A DNA stretch of 64,000 nucleotides. Origin: Pontiella sulfatireligans (GTDB lineage Bacteria > Verrucomicrobiota > Kiritimatiellia > Kiritimatiellales > Pontiellaceae). The stretch lies in assembly GCF_900890705.1 (NCBI RefSeq), contig NZ_CAAHFH010000002.1:1984001-2048000 (forward strand), read 5' to 3'. Each line of letters opens with the position of its first letter. Position 1 is the first letter of the stretch. The translations under genes and the position numbers were made by a program. Below, one piece after another: positions 24,817-32,900 of this stretch. The notes beneath the pieces were generated by a model that did no database searches, was not told the origin of the DNA, and saw nothing but the letters and a program-made list of their open reading frames with translations.

Positions 24817-25851
24817 TCAGGCGCGTTTGGCCTGCGCTTTGGTGGAAAGGAGTCCGCAGGCGGCGTAGATATCGAGCCCGCGGGAGGCGCGGATGGTGGT
24901 CAGGAGTCCCTTGTTGTTCAGGGCATCCTTGAATTGCTGCAGGGTGTCTTCGTCGGTGGCGTGCAGCGGCGTTCCCGGAATCGGGTGGAAGCGGATCAGG
25001 TTGACGCGGCACTTGATGCCGCCGAGCATGCGGACGAGTTCCTTGACGTGGCGTGGGGAGTCGTTGAGCCCGCCGAAGACAATGTATTCGAACGAAACGC
25101 GGCGCTGCCCGCCAAAATCCCACTTGCGGATTTCTTCGATGATCTGCTCCAGCGGATAGGCAATCTGGACGGGCATCAGCTGCTGGCGCTCTTCGTGGAA
25201 GGGGGTGTGCAGGCTGATCGCCAGATGGGCCTCGCATTCGTTCAGGAAGCGCACAAGCCCGGGAATGATGCCGATAGAGGAAACGGTGATCCGGCGCGGG
25301 CTCATGGCGAAGCCCCACTCGGAGGTGAGAATTTCGACGCTTTTCAGCACTTCGTCCAGATTATCGAAAGGTTCGCCCATGCCCATGTAGACAATGTTGG
25401 TGATGCCGTCGCGTTCCGGAATATTGCGGATCTGGTTCACAATCTCGCCGGCGGAGAGCTGGCCCTGAAAGCCCTGCTTGCCCGTCATGCAAAACAGGCA
25501 ACCCATCTTGCAGCCGACCTGCGAGGAAACGCAGACGGTCTTGCGGTCGTTAAAGGGAATCATCGCTGTTTCGATAAACTGGTCATGCTCGGTGGGGAAG
25601 AGATATTTCTTGGTGCCGTCGGTGCTGACCTTGGTTTCGATCGGATCAATAAGGCCGAAGGTGTGGCGCTCGTTGAGAATTTCGCGCGCCTTTTTGGACA
25701 GGTTGGTCATCTCGTCGATGGACGCCACCTCCTTGCAGTAGAGCCAGTCGGCAATCTGCTTGGCGGTAAACTTCGGCAGCTTGTATTCCGCAACGAGGGC
25801 CTGCAGTTCGGCCAATGTTTTTCCAAAAAGGGCTGTTTTGTTTTGTTCCAT
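24817..25851 (-). CDS. rlmN: 23S rRNA (adenine-C2)-methyltransferase RlmN
   Basis: The 344-residue radical-SAM enzyme has the C-x3-C-x2-C cluster motif in CKMGCLFC, the GGE-like YMGMGEPFDN segment, SSIGIIPG, ISLHTP, and the C-terminal RFHPIPGTP and RASRGLDIYAACGLL with the methyl-carrying cysteine. It methylates C2 of A2503 in 23S rRNA and A37 in some tRNAs. I use the ATG at 25851 (MEQNKTALFG); a TTG seven codons upstream is less likely. Full length for the family. Confidence 0.96.
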   Translation of the reverse strand: MEQNKTALFGKTLAELQALVAEYKLPKFTAKQIADWLYCKEVASIDEMTNLSKKAREILNERHTFGLIDPIETKVSTDGTKKYLFPTEHDQFIETAMIPFNDRKTVCVSSQVGCKMGCLFCMTGKQGFQGQLSAGEIVNQIRNIPERDGITNIVYMGMGEPFDNLDEVLKSVEILTSEWGFAMSPRRITVSSIGIIPGLVRFLNECEAHLAISLHTPFHEERQQLMPVQIAYPLEQIIEEIRKWDFGGQRRVSFEYIVFGGLNDSPRHVKELVRMLGGIKCRVNLIRFHPIPGTPLHATDEDTLQQFKDALNNKGLLTTIRASRGLDIYAACGLLSTKAQAKRA

Positions 25852-25888
25852 GATTAGGTGCTTTCTCTCCAATTTCTCGAAAAGGTTA

Positions 25889-25965
25889 GGCAGAATAATT
25901 GGGTGGCAGAATAATTTTACCTGTGCTGGGACCTAAAATTATTCTGCCACAAAATCATTCTGCCA
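25889..25965. repeat. Cluster of TGGCAGAATAATTTTA repeats
   Basis: TGGCAGAATAATTTTA at 25904-25919 is perfectly inverted at 25934-25949. Partial copies lie at 25889-25901 (GGCAGAATAATTG) and 25950-25965 (ending ATTCTGCCA). It lies between the rlmN and reductase genes. No coding function is seen. Confidence 0.88.
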
Positions 25966-25990
25966 ATACTCCTTCTGTTTCGAAGGCGCA

Positions 25991-26653
25991 TTAGAAATAG
26001 ATTTCCGTGACAATGTTCCCGAAGGGGATGCCTTTTGCAATCAGCAAATCCCGCACCTCCACGGCCATCGTGGCCTGCCCGCAGATATAATAGCGGACGT
26101 CTTGCGGAAGTTGCGGCTGTCCGGCCAGAAAGGCGGTCACCCGGCCAGCATAGACGCCGTCGGCTTGCTCCGCCGAGCAGCAACGGTGATAGCTGTCGCC
26201 CAGCGCAGCGGCTAGGTCGTCCTGAAAATAAAATTGATTCAGGTGGCGGACGCCGTGCACGAGCGTTTTGCTGCGGGTCATCCCTGAGCGCACCATGCTG
26301 CGGAACGGCGCGATGCCTGTGCCCGTTGCAATCCACCACGCCGGATCATTTGTGCCCAGAAAGGTCCCGTACGGGGCGGAGGCGAAAACAGTATCGCCTG
26401 CGCTGAGTTCGGCCAGTTTGGGCGTGAGGAATCCGTCTTCCTTAATATTGAAGAGCACGCTCAGCTCGTCGTCGTTTGCGCCGCTGCAAATGCTGTAGAT
26501 GCGGGGAGGCTGCTCCTGGTCAATGCCGAGTTTGATCGCCTGGCCGGGCTTAAAGTCGTGTTGGCGTTTGAACCCAATCACAAACACGCCCGGCGCGATT
26601 TCTTCGTGGCGGGTCAGCAGCTGCGGCTTCAATTCGGATTCGGCGTTGCTCAT
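25991..26653 (-). CDS. Ferredoxin--NADP+ reductase-like flavoprotein
   Basis: The 220-residue protein has the FNR fold: FAD motif RIYSICSG, a VFASAPYGTFLG segment, nucleotide motif GTGIAPFRSM, and the late YYICGQATMAVEVRDLL. The C-terminus ends in aromatic F (TEIYF), as expected for stacking on FAD. It would move electrons between NADPH and ferredoxin or flavodoxin. I choose the ATG at 26653 (MSNAESELK), since the frame to 26821 adds a non-family lead. Confidence 0.87.
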   Translation of the reverse strand: MSNAESELKPQLLTRHEEIAPGVFVIGFKRQHDFKPGQAIKLGIDQEQPPRIYSICSGANDDELSVLFNIKEDGFLTPKLAELSAGDTVFASAPYGTFLGTNDPAWWIATGTGIAPFRSMVRSGMTRSKTLVHGVRHLNQFYFQDDLAAALGDSYHRCCSAEQADGVYAGRVTAFLAGQPQLPQDVRYYICGQATMAVEVRDLLIAKGIPFGNIVTEIYF

Positions 26654-26961
26654 AAGAACGGCTGAAGCTATTGGTTTTAGCGCGCGGGTCGAGCAAAAAT
26701 TGGGTGCGATAACCTCCTGTCGGGTAGACCTGCCAGCCGACACGGCCCCTATTTTTATGCCTGCAAAATCACGGAAATCCAGTGATTGTGCGAATCGTGT
26801 ATTTAATGAAATATTTTGCAAATAGCCTTGAGTGAAGGCATTACGGATGTACTTATGATCGAATAGGTGTATTTGCCTGCCAAGAGATTGACAGCCTGCG
26901 GGATCGGCGTTATATGCACCGGTGCAAGTCAGCGAACAGAAGTGGAATAGGGAGGTTTAAA
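26654..26961. promoter_or_regulatory. Divergent intergenic region
   Basis: It separates the minus-strand reductase from the plus-strand giant gene and should hold both promoters. No clear -35/-10 or known riboswitch was identified. A GC-rich segment near 26705-26755 could fold on the reductase side. GGAGG lies at 26951-26955 before the giant gene's ATG. Confidence 0.4.
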
Positions 26962-29900
26962 ATGACTGCTCGATACGTTCTGATTTTTTTGTTTCTCGTG
27001 CTCTGTGCACCGCTGGCCGTTACGGCCGGCCCCGATATCTACGTTTCGACCACTGGCAGCGATTCCAATGATGGTCTGACCTGGGAAACGGCGAAACTAA
27101 CGTTGAACGCGGCTAAAAACATTGCCGTTTCTCCATCAATCATCAACGTCGGTCCCGGTACCTTCTCCGGCAGCGGGAATGAAAATATTGACTGGAAATA
27201 TTCCGATGGCATTGGCGTGGTCGGCTCAGGCCCCTTAGCGACCGTTTTCCAAACCTCCAACACCGGCTTCATCCGCAACCTGAACAGTTGCTCCATCCGC
27301 ACCCTGTTTTCGGACTTCAAAGTCGTAATCACTGGCGACGGAACCGACGGATGGCGGGCGCCGTTCACCTTCTGGACCACCGCGTCGGAACCGGAGCTGC
27401 AGTATTGCAATGCGACGTTCTCGAATCTGTGGCTCAAAGGCGAATATGACGGCGACCAGTTCAGCGGAATTGCCGGCACCCGCAGCTGCTTCAACGGGAA
27501 TGGAATTTATTTTGGCGGGTGGGGAACGGAAACCGATCTCGAAGGCGAGGCGGTCGTGACACACTGCCTGATTGAAGGCTTTGGCCGTGCCGTGGCCTAC
27601 GATGACTATCGCGGAGGAACCCTGTCGCACACCGTACAGGTGGAGCGCTGCACCATCGTAAACTGCGCCAGCCCCGACCAGTATTCCGGACATCTCATCC
27701 GGTTGCGCGGAACGGGAGGCAACCGCAATATGAACATTAAGGAGTGCGTAATTGCCTACGGAAACTCGGATCCCTACAGCGCGAATACCTATGCTGTATA
27801 TGACAACGATTCGACCAGTAATCACGTGACCTGCACCAGCAACCTGATTTGGCACATCGGCCCCAATGCGCCCCACGAAAACTACTACAACCCGACCGAT
27901 CGCATCGACGGAGAGGAGACGGATGAACACTATGAACCGAATTTCAAGACGATCGGCGGCGAGCCCTATGTTCTGGCCGACAGCGTTGAACGAGGCTGGC
28001 GCAGCACCGATCCGGAGTACTTTGTTTCCGTGACTGGCGACGACGGCAACGACGGCCTGAGCTGGGCAACCGCCAAAGCCACCCTGGAAGGTGCCAAGGC
28101 CATTGCGGTTTCTCCTTCGACGATCAACGTCGGTTCCGGCGTGTTTTCCGCCAACGATAATATTGAATGGACCTACCATGGTGGTGTGAACGTGATAGGT
28201 GTCGGGCCTACAGAAACGGTCTTCCGTGTTTCCAACAGTTTTATCATCGGCCTGAACGGCTGCGAAGCGCATACGACTTTCGCCGATTTCAAGGTAGAGA
28301 TTGTCGGCGACGGTAACGACTGGAGCCGCACTGCGCTCGGGTTGTGGACCGATTCGGAGAATCCGGATCAGCATGTCTGCAATGCGACGTTCTCGAACCT
28401 CTGGCTGAAAGGGGAATATGACGGCGACCAGCTCAACGGCATTCCCGGCACAAGCAGCAAGGCCAATGGATCCGGCATCTTTTTTGGTGGCTGGGGAGGG
28501 GATACGAGCCTGGCCGGCGAGATCGATATAGTTCATTGCCTGATCGAGGGTTTTGGCCGTGCTGTGGCCTACGACGACTATGCAGGCGGGGCCCTTTCGC
28601 ATACCGTGCGCGTCGAACGCTGCACCATCGTCAACTGCGCCACCCCCGGTAACGGTGCCGAGCTTATCTGGTTGCGGGGCTCCGGCGGCAACCGGACGAT
28701 GCTGGTCAGCGACACCGTCATTGCCTATGGCAACGATGATCCCTTGAGCTACAACGGCTTTGCCATTTTCAACCATGACACATTCAGCAATACGGTGGTT
28801 TGCTCCAACAACCTCGTCTGGCACATCGGCCCTGACGAGCCGCATACGAGCTACTACGCGCCGGACGACCGCATCGAAGGCGAAGAAAACGACGCCCATT
28901 ACGAACCTGACTTCAAAACCATAGGCGGTGAACCCTATGTCCTCGCCGACAATGTCGAACGCGGCTGGCGCACCACGCAACCTGAATATTATGTCTCATT
29001 TTCTGGCAACGACGCCAATGACGGCCTCACCTGGGCAACCGCCAAGCTTACGCTTAATGCGGTCAGGGCCATTGCCGTTTCACCCTCAATCATCAATGTC
29101 GGTCCCGGCATCTTTTCGGGCAGCGGGAACGAAAATATTGACTGGAAATATTCCGATGGCGTCAGCGTGGTCGGCGCCGGTCCCACGGCGACCGTTTTTC
29201 AAACAAGCAGCACCGGCTTCATCCGGAATTTGAACAGCTGCCAGACGCGGACACGGTTCGCGGACTTCAAGGTTGTAATTACCGGCGACGGAACCGACGG
29301 ATGGCGGGCGCCGTTCACCTTCTGGACCACCGCGTCGGAACCGGAGCTGCAGTATTGCAATGCGACGTTCTCAAATCTGTGGCTCAAAGGCGAATACGAC
29401 GGCGACCAGTTCAGCGGAATTGCCGGCACCCGCAGCTGCTTCAACGGGAATGGAATTTATTTTGGCGGGTGGGGAACGGAAACCGATCTCGAAGGTGAAG
29501 CGATTGTGACACACTGCCTGATTGAAGGCTTTGGCCGTGCCGTGGCCTACGATGACTATCGCGGAGGAACCCTGTCGCACACCGTACAGGTGGAGCGCTG
29601 CACCATGGTAAACTGCGCCAGCCCCGACCAGGGATCCGGACACCTGATCCGGCTCCGCGGTTCCGGTGGCAACCGAAATGTAAAGATCACGGAGTGCGTC
29701 ATTGCCTACGGCAACTCGGATCCCTGCAGCGCGAATACCTATGCTGTATATGATAACGATTCGACCAGCAACCAGGTGACCTGCTCCAGCAACCTCATCT
29801 GGCATATCGGCCCCAATGCACCGCACGAAAACTATTATCAGCCGATCGATCGCATCGACGGCGAGGAGACCGATGAACACTACGAACCGACTTTCAAAAC

Positions 29901-32900
29901 CATCGGTGGCGAGCCCTATGTGATTGCCGACGATGTCGAGCGCGGCTGGCGCAGTACCGAGGCCGAGCTGCCGCAATATTATGTTGCGACCGACGGCGAC
30001 GACGGCAACGACGGTCTCTCCTGGGCGACTGCCAAGCTGACGCTGGAAGCGGCACGCAATATTGCAGTTTCGCCCTCAACCATTAACGTCGGCGCCGGAA
30101 TCTTTTCCGGCGTGGGGAACGAAAACATATACTGGGGCACCTACGGCGGTATCGGCGTGATCGGTGCCGGGCCAACGGCGACGGTTTTCCAGACCTTCAA
30201 TACCGGCTTTATCCGCGACCTCAACGGCTGTTCGAATCGCACGCTTTTTGCCAACTTTAAGGTCGAAGTCACCGGCGACGGTAACGACTGGTCGCGTGCG
30301 GCCTTCCAGTTCTGGTCCACCGCGGCGGAGGAAGATCGCCACTGGTGCAACGCCACCATTTCCAATGTCTGGATGACGGGCGAATATGACGGCGACCAGC
30401 TCAACGGCATTCCCGGAACGCGCAGCAAGCGCAACGGCACCGCCGTTTTCTTCGGAGGGTGGGGAACGGAAACCGCCCTCAAAGGCGAGGCGGTGGTTTC
30501 GCATTGTCTGATCGAGGGCTTCGGGCGGGCGGTTGCTTATGACGGCTATGAAGGGAGCAGTCTGTCGCACACCGTGAGTGTCGAGCGCTGCACGATCGTT
30601 AACTGTGCCAGTCCTGACGGCGCGGCGGCCGATCTGATTCGGTTGCGCGCCTCCAGCAGCAACCGCTGGATGAATGTTCGCGAGTGCGTTATCGCTTATA
30701 ATAATAACGATCCGTACAGCTACACCGGCTATGCCGTATATAACAACGACTCGCTGGGTAACCATGTGACCTGCAGCAATAATCTCATCTGGCACATCGG
30801 CCCTAATGCACCGCACGAAAACTATTATCAGCCGACCGATCGCATCGATGGCGAGGAGACCGATGAACACTATGCGCCGACTTTCAAAACCATCGGCGGC
30901 GAGCCCTATGTCCTGGCTGATGATGTCGAGCGCGGCTGGCGTACCACCGAGGCCGAGCTGCCGCAATACTATGTTGCGAGCGACGGAAACGACGGGAACG
31001 ACGGTCTGAGCTGGGCCACCGCCAAGCTGACGCTGGAAGCAGCACGCAATATCGCGGTTTCGCCCTCAACCATTAACGTCGGGCCCGGTACCTTTTCCGG
31101 TGCGGGGAACGAAAATATTTACTGGGGCACCTACGGCGGTATCGGCGTGGTCGGCGCCGGGCCAACGGCGACTGTTTTTCAAACCTCCAACACACGCTTT
31201 ATCCGCGACCTCAACGGTTGTTCGAACCGTACGCTTTTCGCCAACTTTAAGGTTGAGGTCACCGGCGACGGCACCGACTGGTCACGCTCGGCGTTCCAGT
31301 TCTGGACGAGTGCATCGGAACCCGACCGGCAGTTCTGCAATGCCACCTTCTCCAATATCTGGATGAAGGGCGAATACGATGGCGACCAGCTCAACGAGAT
31401 TGCCGGAACGCGCGACCAGCGTAACGGGACGGCCATCTTTTTCGGCGGCTGGGGAACGGAAGCCAACATCGGCGGCGAGGTCATTGTGTCGCACTGCCTG
31501 ATTGAAGGCTTTGGCCGTGCGGCGGCCTACGATGGGTACGAAGGAGGCAGCCTGTCGCATACCGTGCAGGTCGAAAACTGTACCATCGTCAACTGCGCGA
31601 GTCCCGACCACGGCGATGCCGACCTGATCCGGCTGCGCGGTTCCGGCGGCAACCGTACAATGAACATAGAAAAGAGCATCATCGCCTACGGAAACTCCGA
31701 TCCGTACAGCGATAACGCTTATGCCATCTACAACCACGAATCGATGAGCAATCATGTGGCGTGCAGTGATAACCTGGTTTGGTACATCGGGCCCAATGCG
31801 CCGCACGAAAACTACTACACCCCGGTCGACCGCATCGAAGGCGAAGAAAATGATGTTCACTTCGAGCCTCTGTTCAAAACGAACAACGGCCTGCCCTATG
31901 CGCTGTCGTTGGCCGTGGGCGACGGCGTCGAGCGCGGCTGGCTGATTGCTCCTTTGTCGTCGAACGTGGTTATCGAGGTGGACGGCGAAGAGGTGGAGGT
32001 TAATGCGCTGGAGGTGCTTCCTGCTTCGGCCTATCTGCCGGCGGGCGCCAGCCTGCAGCTGGAGGCCTGGGCGTGGAACACGGCGGCGCCGGCATCCAAC
32101 TATAATGTGACCGGCTTGGTGAATTGGTTTTCGGATGCACCGGCCGCCGCGACGGTTTCCAATGGCTGGATACAGGCGGCCCATGGCGGCTTGGCCCATG
32201 TCCGGGCGGTACTGGAAGGGCTGTCCGCCGCCGCGGACGTGCTCGTTACCGAGTCGGGCGGCATTCCCGTCAACGATTGGGTTGATGACGGCTTCGCTGT
32301 GCTGGAGGCTACGGTCGGGTACGAGGACTGGCATAATATTTTCGATGACAATTCCGAAAACTACTACAAGACCATTCTGATCAACCCGGCCGTCGTGACC
32401 GTGACGTTCGATGCGCCGCAGGTGGTGGTAGGGGCCGAGGGGCGCTTCTCGCATGCGTCCTATCACGACTGGACGCTTGAGGTAGCCGGATCGACCGCCG
32501 ACCTCGAGGACCAGACCAATTCCTATCGCAAGGTGTTTGGTCCCGAACGCCTGACCGACGATCTGTTGCACGACCGCTGGTGGACGGACGTCCCCGCAAC
32601 GGGAACGGTTTACCGGTTCACCGTGCTGCGCGCCGGGAATCCGGCGGACATCGTGCATATCCGCCGGCTGGCCCTCCTGCCGCTGCTGCCGGAAACCGAC
32701 ATCGTGATGGGGGTTGAAACGGTGCGGGTGAACCGCATTGTGATCGAACCCGACCCGTTCGAGTCGATTCCCGGTCGAACAGAATCGTTCACGGCCTACG
32801 GTGAACTGACCTACAGCAACGAGGCGGTTTGGAACGTTAGCGACTATGTCGACTGGTCGGTGGCCGACACCCATGTTGCGGTTTCGCTGGGCGCCGGCGT

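Noticed and set aside
26700..26760. Possible riboswitch before the ferredoxin reductase-like gene
   Set aside because: A GC-rich foldable segment is present, but I could not match it to any known riboswitch consensus.
27235..28980. 581-codon minus-strand frame inside the giant gene
   Set aside because: It repeats with the same period as the sense repeats and has no motifs; shadow of the opposite strand.
31282..32874. 530-codon minus-strand frame inside the giant gene
   Set aside because: Shadow frame in GC-rich coding DNA; the sense frame has a signal peptide, repeats and continuous domains.
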